Below are positions 23,342 to 35,242 of a DNA stretch of 64,000 bases, in pieces; positions within the stretch are counted from its first letter, which is position 1, and each line of letters starts with the position of its first letter. The translations under genes were made by a program, and so were the position numbers. The stretch is from NCBI GenBank assembly GCA_050084515.1, contig CM114272.1, positions 37,572,001 to 37,636,000 on the forward strand, given 5' to 3'. A model generated the notes under the pieces. That model was not told the DNA's origin and did not search any database. It saw nothing but the letters and a program-made list of their open reading frames with translations. Origin of the DNA: Blasia pusilla. Taxonomy: Eukaryota; Marchantiophyta; Marchantiopsida; Blasiales.

Positions 23342-25746
23342 GATATGGGTCCTTTGAGTTTGTAGTGATGCCTTTCGGTCTATGTAACGCACCTCCGACG
23401 TTCACCACATTGATGAACTCCATTTTTCACTAGGAAATGGATGAGTATGTTATCATTTATATTGATGACATACTTATCTATTCGAAGTCACTAGAGGAGA
23501 TCGTTCGACATATGAGAGCGGTTTTGTCAAAGCTAAGGGCGAATCAACTGTATGCGAATGTAGAGAAGAGTCAATTCGGGTTGAGCAAAATCAAATTCTT
23601 GGGTCACATAGTTAGCGCTGATGGCGTCAGTCTGGACATGGAGAAGGTGAAAGCGATTGTCGAGTGGGAACCCCCATCCACAGTAAAAGGGATGAGGAGG
23701 TTCATAGGTGCAGTGCAGTTCTATCGCACTTATGTGAAAAACTTTTCGGGAATTGTGAGACCTCTCACGGATTGGACAACAAAGTTTGCCAACACGAATT
23801 GGACCCAGGAAGTTAATGAGGCATTCAGCCGAGTGAAGCAGATTCTATCGCAGGAACTAGTATTGAACCTGCTGGAGTTTGACAAACCTTTCGAAGTGCA
23901 TACAGATGCTAGTGATTTCGCGGTTGGAGGAATTTTGGTGCAAGAAGGGAGACCTGTAGCATATGAGAGCAAGAAGCTTAGCGATACTGAAAGAAGATGG
24001 CCCACTCATGAGAAAGAGTTGTTCGCGGTGGTCCATTTCTTGAGGAAGTGGCAGCATTATTTAGGGCTCCACAGGACTCGAGTATTCACCGATAATATAT
24101 CACTCAAGTTTTTTGAGACCCAGGATGGAGTGACACCGAAACAACTACGATGGCATGATACCTTGGCGCTGATGGATGTTGAGTTGATTCACAAGCGAGG
24201 TAAAGATAATATGATTCCAGATGCGTTGAGTCGCAAGGAGGAACACATGCCATCGATGTCACAGATCTTGAGAGCAATGTTACCTAAAGAAACAGACCTG
24301 GAAAGAAGGATTCGTGAAGGATATATGAAGGAAGCTCACGCAGGGAAGTACTTGAGGAAGTTGAAGCAGGGTGAGAAGGTGGCCAACATAAGTTTGAGGC
24401 ACGGTTTACTAAGGTTCAAGGAGAGTAGGATCTATGTGGGGCAAGGCAGGATGCGAACCAAAGTGTTAGCGGAGTGTCACAACGGACCCTTGGTAGGACA
24501 TAAAGGAGAGAAATCTACGCTGGCTGTTCTGTCGAAGCGGTTTTTTTGGCCCAACATGAAAGAGGATGTTGCTCAATATGTGAAGACCTGTGTGACCTGC
24601 CAAGTGAACAGAGTTTCTTATGATAAGAAACAAGGCTTGCTGCATCCCTTGCCGATCCCAGAAGGACCCTTGCAAAGTGTGAGTATGGATTTCATCATGA
24701 GTCTTCCGGAATCTGAGGGATACAACGCTATACTTGTGATTGTTGATCAGTTTAGCAACTTGGCAAGATTCGTGCCGACGGTGGATTCCGCAACGGCTTA
24801 TACGACGTCGCGACTGTTTCTCGATAGCTGGTGGTGTGCTCATGGTTTGCCGAGGAGCATTGTTTCAGATCGAGATCCAAAGTTTACCAGTGCTTTCTGG
24901 AAGCACTTGTTCAGGAGGTTTAAGACTAAGCTGAGTTTCAGTATGGCTTTCCACCCACAGACGGATGGACAGACTGAAAAGCTAAACTCAATCGTGAATC
25001 AGTACTTAAGGAATTATGTAAGTGCTGATCAACGAGATTGGGTCAAGTGGCTGAGCATGGTGGAGTACTGCTACAACTCGACCAAGAATTCTGCAACTGG
25101 AGAATCTCTGTTTCTCCTGGCAAATGGACGAGCCGAAGGGCCTCTTGACCTAGCCCTTCGAAGGGTACTACATTGGCACGAATGCGACAAGTTTACGGAA
25201 GGTTTGTTGGTAGAAATGCGAGAACGGGAAGAGCGAGCAAGCGCTAAGTCTTGCAAAGGCTCAAATGAGGTACGTTAAGCATGCTAACAAGAGTTGACGC
25301 CAAACGATTCCAAGTTGAGAGCAAGTGTGGTTGAGTGTGAAGAATCTCACTCTTTCGAAAAGAGTTGTCATGGTATCGCCAAGTATGTTGGACCGTATGT
25401 GATTGTGGTAAACCCGTTTGAGGATGTGTATACATTGGTGCTGCCGATCGAGTTCACGATTCACCTGACCTTTCATGTGTCATTGTTAAAGAAATATCTT
25501 CAAGATAATGGACGTTTCGAGCGGAGACAGGTGGTGAGACCGCACCCGATGATCATAAAAGAAGAGCCGGAGTTTGAGGTGGAGACCATCTTACGTTCGA
25601 GGCGTCGGGCCAACAAGTATGAATACTTGGTTAAATGGAAGGGCTACCATGTGAAGGAGGTGACTTGGATTGCGGAGGTGGATTTGGAACACGCGCAAGA
25701 GTTGTTGCGAGACTTCAAGCGAACACAAGCGAAGCACATACGTTAG
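23342..25746 (+). pseudogene. Chromovirus pol, 5'-truncated (RT-RNase H-integrase-chromodomain)
   Basis: The frame from 23437 stays open for 613 codons: RT with YIDDILIYS (23461-23487), the RT thumb, RNase H with VHTDASDFAVGG near 23900, the H2C2 zinc finger ending VKTCVTC near 24600, and an integrase core with MDFIMSLP near 24690, SDRDPKFTS near 24870 and QTDGQTEKLN near 24960, so all three DDE acids are present. A stop or frame break near 25270-25300 separates this from the chromodomain frame (25294-25746, YLVKWKGYHVKEVTW near 25624). A stop lies before 23437 (TAG near 23431). This is the best-preserved pol of the family here, but it lacks the RT N-terminus and cannot act alone. Confidence 0.92.
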
Positions 25747-26421
25747 TACGAGGAGAAGCTAGAGACATGACTTGTAACCATTGGAATCTTGGGCGGAAGG
25801 CCGTTGTAACTAGAATATGCTAGTGTTGCAATAAAGGAGTGTATGGATTTGGAGATTTGATGCCAGAGTTGATTGCAATTTGTATGTGGTAGTGCAAGGC
25901 TATGAGTCGTTCATCACAGGCTTAGGATGTAAGTCAAGAGGACAGACAAGGAGTATTTGAGGTGAGAGCTCGTATGTGGATAAGCACCTAGAACATGACC
26001 TTGTGTTGGATTACACTCGGGCTCGCCCTAGCGTCGGCGGGGCAGATGAATCTGTCTTGGGGCTTGGGGTGATCTTACTTGTGGCTACATAAGTTAACTT
26101 AGTGACGCGCCTAAGTCGAATACGAGAGCGACCCAATAATAGTACGATTTGTAGACCACGTAAGCATGTGTGATGTTTACAAGAATGAGCCAGAAGAGTC
26201 TAAGGTTGCACACTTAGTTAGCTTACTTGATAGGTTAGTTCTTTGGAACCAGTCCATGCTTATCAAAGAGGAGAGGCTAATAATTCTAAGTGGTGCAAAG
26301 CGACAACTATAGACTAAGAGGAATTGTTGGTTAGCCACCAGAACGCAATTCAATGTCAAGGGGTAGGCTGCCCAGGGACTTGACATAACAAAGGTTTACG
26401 TTGATGAGGGCATCAACCTCT

Positions 26422-26434
26422 AAAGAGGGGTGAG
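26422..26434 (+). other. Polypurine tract of chromovirus copy C
   Basis: AAAGAGGGGTGAG directly precedes the LTR start, as in the full-length copy. Confidence 0.85.
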
Positions 26435-26478
26435 TGTCGCGACCCTCATGACCAAACGAGTGCCAAAGCGGAACATCG
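26435..26478 (+). repeat. 3' LTR stub of chromovirus copy C
   Basis: Matches the start of the family LTR (compare 42518 onward) up to GCGGAACATCG, then diverges. The break falls in a small inverted repeat GCGGAAC-ATC-GTTCCGC. Confidence 0.85.
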
Positions 26479-28980
26479 TTCCGCAGAGGACTATTATTAC
26501 CCGAAAATCTTATTAAAGTGCCACGTGGCGCTAGGAGAGGTGTTTGCCGAGAAGCCACTCTCCCATAATAGTATAGATGCAACACGGAGATATAAAGAGG
26601 ACAAGGGATCCCAACTTTTGTTTCCCCAGTATCTGAATGATAATAAATCAAAATTTTTTTAAAGAATTTTCGAAATAAATAAGTCCGATGGCAGGGATCT
26701 GGTGGAGGAGGTGGAAGATATTCCTCCTACGGAAATCTGATTGGAAATGAAATTTCCAAGAGAAAATCCTTTGACGAAACTTTGATCACGAAAGACAATC
26801 TGGATTCTGGAGAGATAAGCAGCGCAAGATATTTTTGACTGGTCGCTATTTTGAATTTTGTTCTTGAAATTTCGGAGCAGGCTCTCGTAGTTTGGACTCG
26901 GACTAGTCTGTCGGGGAAACTGCTCACGAGCAGTGCATTCTTGAGCATACATCACCCGGATTCGTCCCTTTCAGAAAAGAGAGTCAATGTAACAGAAACA
27001 AATGGATCTCGTCGCTTCCAGTTAACGTAAACATACGCACACGAAGTACAAATGTTTCACCTACGAAGCGCGTTTTTGCGCAGATGCGAACATCGATGCG
27101 GAAATTAATTTGATCGACGGGGTTACCCTAAACGCTGAACGCTTTCTTTACTATCGGATGTAGGATCTCGTCCCAATCGTGGTTTATCTTTGACAAGCGG
27201 AATCAGTCGTCCAAACTAGTGCACCTGCTGCAGCTTGACATTAATCACATGAGTAAAGCGGCAGGAGGCAAGATGCCTTCATCCTGACTCACTCTTTGCA
27301 CTTTTGTTCTGCGTGGACCTCCGTGCAAAATGTTGACGAATTGAGAGCCGTGAAAGACTAAGTCTCGCGAATAAGTGATGTCAGTCCTGGATTCATCTCT
27401 CGGGAAACCTCAAAGTGATTCGGGTCCTGACTGGCTGCCTTCTTGGTTTGTGTCCTATTTGTCAGCCGGGTGCAGCAAATTCGGTGGTGAATGTGAAATC
27501 TTCGCCACTGAATTCTCGTCAAGCCATCGGAGTTGGAGACGGTGATGGTGCGAACACTTCCCAAGTCTTATCGAAAAACGTGGCTACATTTGATTACCTG
27601 TATATTTTGAGTGTAGGCTGTAATTCTCAGCTGCAAAGACGTTGCGGTAACGTCAAAGTGGAATACTAAGTGAGGGATGGACTTTCCGATGGGTTTCCAT
27701 CGTGCATCTTTATTGAGGTTCATCATTTTCTAAGTGAGGGATGGATGGATGGGACCGAACGGGAGGGGAGCGAAATGTCAAGAATTCCAAAACTAGAAAA
27801 TATCCTCTACCAAGTTGTTGGCCTTCGTCAGCTCTCAGGGGCCCGAGGCATCTTGGCATTCCAACGCCGCGAATACTGCGTTTTCATTCTACCATCCCAT
27901 CATTTATGGCGTTGGAATGACGTAAGTAGACACTTCTGATCATGAGACAGCCAGTCAAGCCATATTTTGCGTAGCATGACACTTTATGTCGTTCCTCTGT
28001 TCTAATTCACCTAAGGTATCGAAACGCAGGCATTGGAAGGGATCTTTGGCACTTTGGCCCACACTTGACGCCTCATGACTTCAGTGCGAAATTCAAGAAC
28101 TTGTGTAACTTTAATGTGATTCACCTCTGTAAATCATGTCACGAGAAGCAGGTCATGAGCCAAAACGACAACACACAAGATGATGCAAACTGGAAGGCCA
28201 CATGTTAAAGAGTTCTTCCTGGATACTACTGATTCCTTCCGGTAGAGCGGTAACATTAACCAGTGCTCAAGCGAATCACAATATCAGATCAGACTGTCTG
28301 CTCTCACACGATTGCCCTCAACGATGGAATACTTGGTGATCATCGGCAGAGAGTCGAGTAGAGTTGTCATTAGTGGTGCATGTAGAAAAGACTATTCATA
28401 AGGTGGTACCTGTCACAAGTTGACAACCTTGTACCTCTGCGTTTTGGGATCTAGTGGAGCCGGAGAGACTATCGAGCAAGTATTGACCATTGATAACATG
28501 TGGGACCATAGACTTGCGAGATGCCTTCCATGTGCGTTGCCCTGGGGGCCTGGGACATCAGAGATGTCAAGTTATAAGCTTTGGAATCTCCACGAAGGAG
28601 ATTTTCGAAGGGGAAGGCCACGGATTTCCCAGACTCAACCCGGGAGCATAGCCATGCTAGGCATATGATTGTTCTCTCTCTCCCTCCTTAACTTCTTTCT
28701 TTCTCTACACCCACCCCAGTCTCTAGCACCGTCAACCAGGGCGGGGTCTAGGGTCGCAAGGCTACGACGGACACTACTTGATGAGTGAAGTCTCTTTCTC
28801 GAGATATTCGCTTAAACGGCCCCCAATCGATCTTTTATGCCTAGGGCAGCCCCACCCCAACTATTTTCACTTAAGAGGCCCTTTTACCGTCTCCAGCAGG
28901 TAAGGATTTGTGTCGGCACCGGCAGAATCGATGTTGTTCTCATAGCGCGTGGTCGCAGTAGGTAATAGGAGGCATGACAC
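26479..28980. other. Intergenic DNA with a promoter-like patch
   Basis: No recognisable gene. Just after the LTR stub lie a G-box palindrome CCACGTGG (26521-26528), TATAAA (26591-26596) and AATAAA (26642-26647), an order that would fit the remnant of another LTR or a promoter. A short direct repeat CTAAGTGAGGGATGG occurs near 27667 and 27732. The rest shows no clear coding sequence. Confidence 0.35.
28725..28770 (+). repeat. Copy of the non-LTR element tail
   Basis: This segment (AGCACCGTCAACC, then GCGGGGTCTA, GGTCGCAAG, CTACGAC) matches 48242-48290, just downstream of the non-LTR element's coding region, with a few substitutions and a small gap. In both places the upstream sequence is a TCTC/CCTCC-rich tract. 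It is likely a second 3' tail or a short derivative of that element. Confidence 0.6.
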
Positions 28981-28994
28981 CCAATAGCAAATGG

Positions 28995-29270
28995 CGGGAA
29001 AGACAGTTATTTAGCCGCAAGAGAAACCTCCGTCTAAATATATAAATAAAATTTAGTTTGAGAGTAGTATCATTCCTAATGGAGGGGTCTGTTCGAGGGT
29101 CATGTAGGAGACGGAGGTGATCATGTGGAAAAGACTTTAGGGCGACGACGCATGTAGGGTGTTTCAGAGCTTGAATCGAGAGCTGCGGCTAAATACAGAG
29201 AGGCTAGAACAACCGTCATTGTGAGCTATTTGCTATAGAGAATCTGCGGCTAAAGAGAAATAGAGCGCGA
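28995..29270. repeat. TAGCCGC-type motifs, 3' flank
   Basis: One copy on plus (TTAGCCGCAAG near 29013) and copies on minus (CTGCGGCTAAATAC near 29182, CTGCGGCTAAAGAG near 29243), followed by a variant GCGACTAAAGAGAAATAG. It marks the left limit of the motif-rich block. Confidence 0.6.
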
Positions 29271-29420
29271 CTAAAGAGAAATAGGATAGATTTGTCAAAT
29301 GTTGCTCATTAAATGTAGCACCCATGAATCTTAGGGATAATATGCACACGGAAACATATATCCTCAAAAATTTCTCAAAAACGTGTATTAAAACATTAGA
29401 TTGTATACAATGATGTACTA

Positions 29421-32400
29421 TCATCTTGCAGGACTTTCAACAAGTCTCTTCAATCTCCCTATTTCCTTAAGAGCATTTGCTCGGGTGGATTCCTCGTCTC
29501 CTTCTTCTGTTGAGATTCCTAACATCTTAAAGAGTTCACTGTGAAATGCTGAACTCCTCGAAATAGACTCTCTCATGCCGGATACCCTTTCCAATGCCTC
29601 CAACCATAATCCTGCCGAGTCATAACCTGATAGTCCTAGGTTTGAGTATAGTTCCTCCCTCTCACATATCAAAGTCGTGTGTCTATTTTCAAGAACATCT
29701 AAATACTTGTCTAGTCTAGCCAAGCTTCTTTCCTTTCGATCAATTTTTTCCTCCCAGCAATGTAGATGCAAGGAATGTTCCGGTTTCACACCTACATATT
29801 CCATGCAGAGTTGGAATATCCGCTCATCAACAACCTATGCTTTATTTTTTTGTATTGATGAAGTTGGTAGATCATTTTCTTCCTTGGTATCCTGCACAAG
29901 AGACCCCACAACCGAGATGAGGAGTACACATTGTCGTAAGTACTTTGGCAATCCAATGGTAACTGTATATAGCCGCAAGGGCCCTCATAAGCACTCTCAG
30001 ATTATCTCTACAACATCCAGCATGTACATGTAAATAGACCTTGGTGTTGTAAATATGATCCGCTGCCCTCTATAAAACATTAACAAAGCTCTACCTACCC
30101 ACAAGAATAAGATGTATTATTGACGAAACACGCTCTATCTCAACCTTAGTGTAACCACAATGCAATAGGTGCGAACCACAAGTAACATCAATACACCACA
30201 TAAATCTATAAATAGCCGTCACCACAGAACAACTCGAAATAACACAGAAATCTGTAAATAGCCGCCACCACAGAAACAAGAGTCCATGTACATGTACATC
30301 TACTATGTATCCAACGACCAGCTAAGCACTCTGCATCTACCAGAAAAGAACAAGGTCATGCTGTGTGTCAATAGCCGCAAAGTAGCCAAGACATGTAGTA
30401 GGTGCTAACCACAAGTAACATCGATAAATAGCCGCCACCACAGAAATCTGTAAATAGTCGCCACCACAGAAATAGGAGTCCATGTACATTAACAATCTTC
30501 TATGAGAACGAACGACCAGCTTAGCACTCTACATAAACCATAAACAAGGTCATGCTCTGTGTCAATAGCCGCAAACTAGCCAAGATCTGGACTCCTTAAT
30601 ATAGCCACAATGCAGTAGGTCCTAACCAGAAGTAACATCGATAAATAGCCGCCACCACACAAAGTAGCCAAGATCTGGACTCCTTGGAAAGTAGCCGTAA
30701 GCACAAATGACATTCAACTGTAAATCGTTCCAGGTCAGGGATGAGTTTTATGAATTTCTTCACCTCAGTGGTTGATGGTTCATGTGAATCTTCTCCACTA
30801 ACTTTCTCAAAGTGTGCATTCCCATCATTTGCTCCGGACGTATCTCGAACTCTCCTGCCAAGTAAGTTCTCAGATGGAACATACACACCTTCAGGACAAG
30901 ATGGGTCCATGATATTGCCAGGTATTGAACGATTTGCCTTCGATCGCAGGTTAATTAACCGCCATTCACAACCACCATTCTCCTCAACCCCTCCACCTGA
31001 GTACCAATACTCTTCACTTAGCAATGGTGGTCTTCGTTTGACACCACCAATATCATCATAATATGAGAAGTAACGACCCTCGGTTTGAGTATACCCATCT
31101 AGCACGATGGGATGTAATTCCGTTTGCACTTGTTGATCATGAGAATAGATGGTGTTTGTCTGGCAAAGCCGAGTGACCACTTGTACAACCTCATACTGCG
31201 ATCCTCGGGTGACCATGAGCCGTTCTCCACTCGCTTTGCATGTTTGCACTCCCTGATCCAGTGTTAGAACAATCTCAGTTTGGCATAATCTATTGATGAG
31301 GTGTGCCTCATTCTTTTGAGAACCCCTCGTGATGAGCAAAGCATGAAACGTTTGCACATCCCTTTCAATCATGATCAAATAAGCCGTTTGAGAACCCCTA
31401 CCGACAAGCATCGTCTCTGCTTTTTGGCTATCTCGGTCCACTAATAGTGTTTTCACATTTGTTGGCTTCGAAACTCCCTCTCTTTCATTCCTCAGTGGAA
31501 CTCCGTCCTCTCCCCTTGCCTCAGTTGTAGCGTCCGCAGGAGTGCCTGTTGTAGGTTTAAAAACATTTTCTTTCTTGGTTCCCTCCATAGCTGCTTCTGC
31601 GTCATCCCCTGACCCATTGGGATCCTCAGAGGAAGATCCCAAGTTCCTGATGCTGCAAGTCGTTGCGTATTCCAATCTGACATTGCAATACTTGCAAATG
31701 CCTGTGATGGCCACTCCAGATTTTCAATAGTATGGTCTTGCTGGTTGGTATGTTGAACTCCATCATCTCCAGTAGGTGAAGCTGCAACATGAGGGCTGGA
31801 CATAGCCAAACTCGGGGCCTTCCCAAGGTCTTCATCTGAATCACTGCCATCCAGATTTATGACATCTGCTGCTCTATCTCTCTCTTCCTTGCTTGCTCTC
31901 TTCTCCTTCAATTCTTGCCTTAACTCGTCTAGCACCTCAACTATAGCATCTTGACTTTGTATTACATTCTCTACATTGGTTTGAAGTACTCGTCTAGAAT
32001 CACGAGCACCACCACCATCTGCAGGGGTGATTTCCTCCTTCACCTTTCTAGCAATGTGCTTATCATATGCCTTCTCCCCTTCAAGAAGCGGGAACTCCAC
32101 CTTCGGCACCGTGTTGGTGATGCCCAACCTGCTTATTGTCAACTTAGGCCGTCGAGGCCTTGCAGTTGGCCCTTCCCCCTAACCAAACCATTCACAAAAA
32201 CAAACCTGAATTTAGCCGCAAGAACATGTAAAGTGCCGCCTTGAGCCAAGAATAACCGCAACCAAGTGTAAATATCCGCAACTGTAAACAACCAGCTGGA
32301 GAGGAAAGTAACCGCAGGAAACTGAAACTCACGAAACTCTAAATAGCCACCATGAAGTGAAAGTAGCCATAATAAATAAAAAATCATCCGCAACTGTAAA

Positions 32401-33696
32401 TAACCGAGAAGAAATAGCCGCAATGAAAGAATTATACAGTAGAAAGAAGGATATGGATAATAACACCTGCTCCTCTGATGCAGCCCCACTCTGGATGCCC
32501 TTGCGCACTAAACTTGAGCTTTGACGTTTTGAAGGCTGTGGAGGGAGATGACATTAGTCAAAGCTGTGAAAATTTGTCGAAAAGAACGAAGTAGCTCTTA
32601 TCTGAAAGGTCTAAAGAAAGAAAAAACTTACTTTGCTGGAATTAGATTCTTGGCGCAGGGTGTCATTCATTCCATCTTCCTTATGCGCCTTTTTTTTCCT
32701 CCTTGCTTTGTGTGGGGGAGACACAAAGTCAGAATTATCCTCAGAATCTGGAACTCTCTCATGATGGACATCAACATTCGCATTTCTTTTCCTCTCTGGA
32801 ATTTTCAGTTTTATGAACAGAGGTCTTGACGTCTCTTCATGATCATTAGAAGCCCTAGCTGAATCGCAAGCGCGTTTTCCTTTAGCCCTAGTAACTGCCC
32901 GGCTTGTAGCTTTCAGTTGCAATTCATGCAGATCTTGCTGTGCAGTACTACCATCATCTTGCCCCAATCGGCTGTCGGGTTGTGTTCCATCAGGGAAGGC
33001 GATGAGCTTTGCAACTGCAACGGTTACCACCTCAGGCGTTTCATCCCCATGGTTGAACAAGATGGTCAACAACACCCCCACTCCACTTTCTCTCCGTTTT
33101 TCCTTCTTTGCTCTAGGTCGCAATACCCCGTTGATGTCAAGCATCAGCTTGCGATAGACATATGTGGCCCAATCCACTTGTTTCCCTTCCCAAGCTCGGC
33201 ATGCCATGGATAGCATGCTTGCTGGAACACACTCGGAATTTGCTTTCATGTGAAAGCAACGGTTCAACTGGGTCAAAATGAGCCTAAAAGATTGTGGCAC
33301 AACAAAGCAATGCCTATAACCATGGCTTGTTTTCTCCATCTTAGTAAGATACTTTCGATAAAGAGTTGGCTCTTCTTGATCCGTGTGTTGCCTCTCCATG
33401 GACAAGTAGGACCCCACATTACTGAATTCAAACGCTTTTGCTATGAGCTCAGGTGACACACACAGAGAGTACTCTTGGACATTTCCAGTATACCCTCGTC
33501 TTATGATCCCCTCAGATGTATTGGGGTTGAAAGTGCTTAAGAAATGGTTTACCATTTCTTTATCACATTCTGCCCAAGACACCTTCCATATGCCCTGAAT
33601 ACCCATGACTTGAAGTTTTTCTTTGTCTACATTCTGATCTAGCTTTGCAAAGTCGAGCTTGTATTTAACATCCTCAAGCAGATAGTCTTCAGCCAT
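29421..33696 (-). CDS. Multi-exon gene: PF20167-like N-terminus, 12-residue repeat array, coiled-coil C-terminus
   Basis: Not a recognised host gene. Exon 1 (33696-32632) starts MAEDYLLEDVKYKLDF and ends at a GTAAGT donor. Residues about 35-240 resemble the 'putative plant transposon protein' domain (PF20167) in rhythm only: a Trp-rich start, a V-x-x-SPELIAKAF segment, then a helical region ending GVLLTILFNHGD. A Lys/Arg-rich acidic tail follows. A short exon 2 (about 32551-32472) and exon 3 (from 32178, after TTAG) join in phase. Exon 3 encodes a Glu/Lys coiled coil, an acidic DGSDSDEDLG patch, then the repeat array at 31453-31079. The frame changes near 31640-31720, by a small intron or a frameshift. 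A last exon (29834-29421, after GCATAG) encodes a coiled coil. The introns carry TAGCCGC-type repeats. Given its neighbours, it is probably a transposon-borne gene. Splice sites are inferred by eye. Confidence 0.5.
30156..30690. repeat. Three tandem units of about 217-233 bp with TAGCCGCC core
   Basis: The anchor AAGTAACATC recurs at 30180, 30413 and 30630 (periods 233 and 217). Each unit holds a GTAGGTGCTAACCACAAG-like start, AAATAGCCGCCACCACAG, a GGAGTCCATGTACAT segment, ACGACCAGCT-AGCACTCT, AACAAGGTCATGCT and TCAATAGCCGCAA. The array lies between coding exons of the minus-strand gene, so it is probably intronic. Confidence 0.8.
31079..31453 (-). repeat. Coding 12-residue repeat array (R-x-x-Q-T)
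   Basis: Ten degenerate repeats in the minus-strand gene, each with a Gln two or three residues after an Arg/Gly/Gln: RDSQK, RGSQT, RDVQT, RGSQK, RLCQT, QGVQT, RGSQY, RLCQT, QQVQT, GYTQT. Gln-to-Gln spacing is 12 in seven of nine steps (others 16 and 13). A higher-order triplet RGSQ/RLCQT/Q-x-VQT occurs twice. Linkers are hydrophobic then polar and differ from one another, so selection on the motif rather than recent duplication is suggested. Confidence 0.85.
32205..32425. repeat. Intronic TAGCCGC/TAACCGC motif series
   Basis: About ten degenerate copies (TTTAGCCGCAAG, AATAACCGCAACC, AATATCCGCAACTG, AGTAACCGCAGG, AATAGCCGCAATG and others), spaced mostly 15-37 bp, between exons 2 and 3 of the 29.4-33.7 kb gene. 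Confidence 0.7.
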
Positions 33697-35242
33697 AGAA
33701 TACCTGCAGCAAAATCAACGGCAACCTTGCACCTTCCTTGTAAAAAATTGCGCCTAAACCTCAGCACCTTTCAGCGAATATCTCTGCACCTTTATGAATA
33801 AATCATGAGATCCTTTAGTACCACTTCAGCCTCTGTTAAGGAGCCACAGAACTTCAGTCTCTGTAAAGAGCCATCATCACAGTGCGAGGGGAAGGTCTTG
33901 ATTCAAGAATGACCATTCAGATGTTGTTTCTCTTCGCATCCCTAAACCCTTGATTCAGATGTTGTTTCTCCGGAGGCAGGCCAAAGATTCGCAGACCTTG
34001 ACTCTTTGAATGTTGAGGGTGAGAGGACCATTGAACACTATCTTGGTTTTGTTATGAGGCTGTTGCAATGCCAGGGTATTCACACCTCTGGACTTTTGCC
34101 CTCATCTGCTACTGGTCTGCACACTACAAGAGTTTTATTAACTCCCACATGATCCAACATTACTCTAATCCCAAAGTCACATGCTGTCTCAAGTTACTAC
34201 TAGTTCAGAAGGGTTGGCTGGCTAGCTCAGAAGAAGCACATGAGTTGCATTGATGATCCGAAATTCAAGATGGTCGTTACCAAACCATCTGAGTGCTTTC
34301 ATTCATTCTGATACTGATGAACTCGTGGAATAACCTCTAAATCTCAACAAAGGATGGCTAACCTTCAAATTATTACAAGCAATTAAAATGAGGGGAGGCA
34401 TTCGCATCATTCGTTTAGAAGCTCACCTTTATAAGATTGACCATTCAGATGTGTGGTACGCTTACTGTAGAATGAAAAGTAAAGGTTCGTCTCGAATTTG
34501 CCCTGCATCACATCATCTACTGCCCAATGAAGAGTTCGCTAATCAGGTTGTTAATGGGCAAATGCATTTCTCCACCTACATCATGGTGCAAATCGGAATA
34601 CCTGAGTGATTGTAAAGCTCACAGACTCTGCATCTAATTGCATTTGCCTTCCTGGGGCCAAAGAATCGCTCAAAGACTACATGTTCACCTTGCAGCAGCG
34701 GCACCAAGACTGAGAAAATCCAGTGTTTTCTAGGTTGGTGAAATGAGCCGAGCTAGTTTTTTTTCCATTCAAAACAAGTGGACGTTAGCAACAGGCGTAA
34801 GCGCACCAACCGTCCGAGTACTTCACGATTGTAGAGCATCTTGGTCGAGCGTCCAGTTATCTTCCCTACGTCAAGGTTAAGCAGCATTTGCTTGTTCCAC
34901 ATTGTCGTCGTTCTGTGGAACTTGGCTGTTACATTAGGCCTTGCGTCTGGGCCTTCCTAATGCACTGAGAAACAGCGAGCTACCGCCTTCAGATAATAAT
35001 CGTACTGACAAACACAAGGGCTTCGATCAACTGAAATGGATTCCCCGCTGGTTGATATCTGGCGTGGATCAAAAGACGCTCACAATGTCAGGAAGATGCA
35101 TAGAGCCCACCGAGTCGCGTTGAGAACTTCATCGATACGAGTTTAATGTGGCACCGGCGGAGTGCCACTTAGGCACAACCGGTGCTTTAGTCGCTACGTC
35201 TGATTCCGCCCCGGTGGAATAGGTAAACCAAGGGATTGGGGG
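33697..35242. other. Upstream flank of the minus-strand gene, unassigned
   Basis: Should contain the promoter of the 29.4-33.7 kb gene. One GCGCCTAAA motif lies near 33752. Short open frames on plus (34388-34609, 34068-34253) have no recognisable domain. An inverted GTGGCAC/GTGCCAC pair lies near 35150-35171. Confidence 0.35.

Larger units (their letters stand above)
23342..26478 (+). mobile_element. Chromovirus copy C, truncated at both ends
   Basis: A plus-strand fragment of the same family as 1840-9165. It begins mid-RT at the codons for YGSFEFV, directly joined to the copia LTR, and ends 44 bp into its 3' LTR. The purine tract AAAGAGGGGTGAG (26422-26434) and LTR start TGTCGCGACCC (26435) match the family. 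There is no 5' LTR, gag or protease. Confidence 0.92.
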
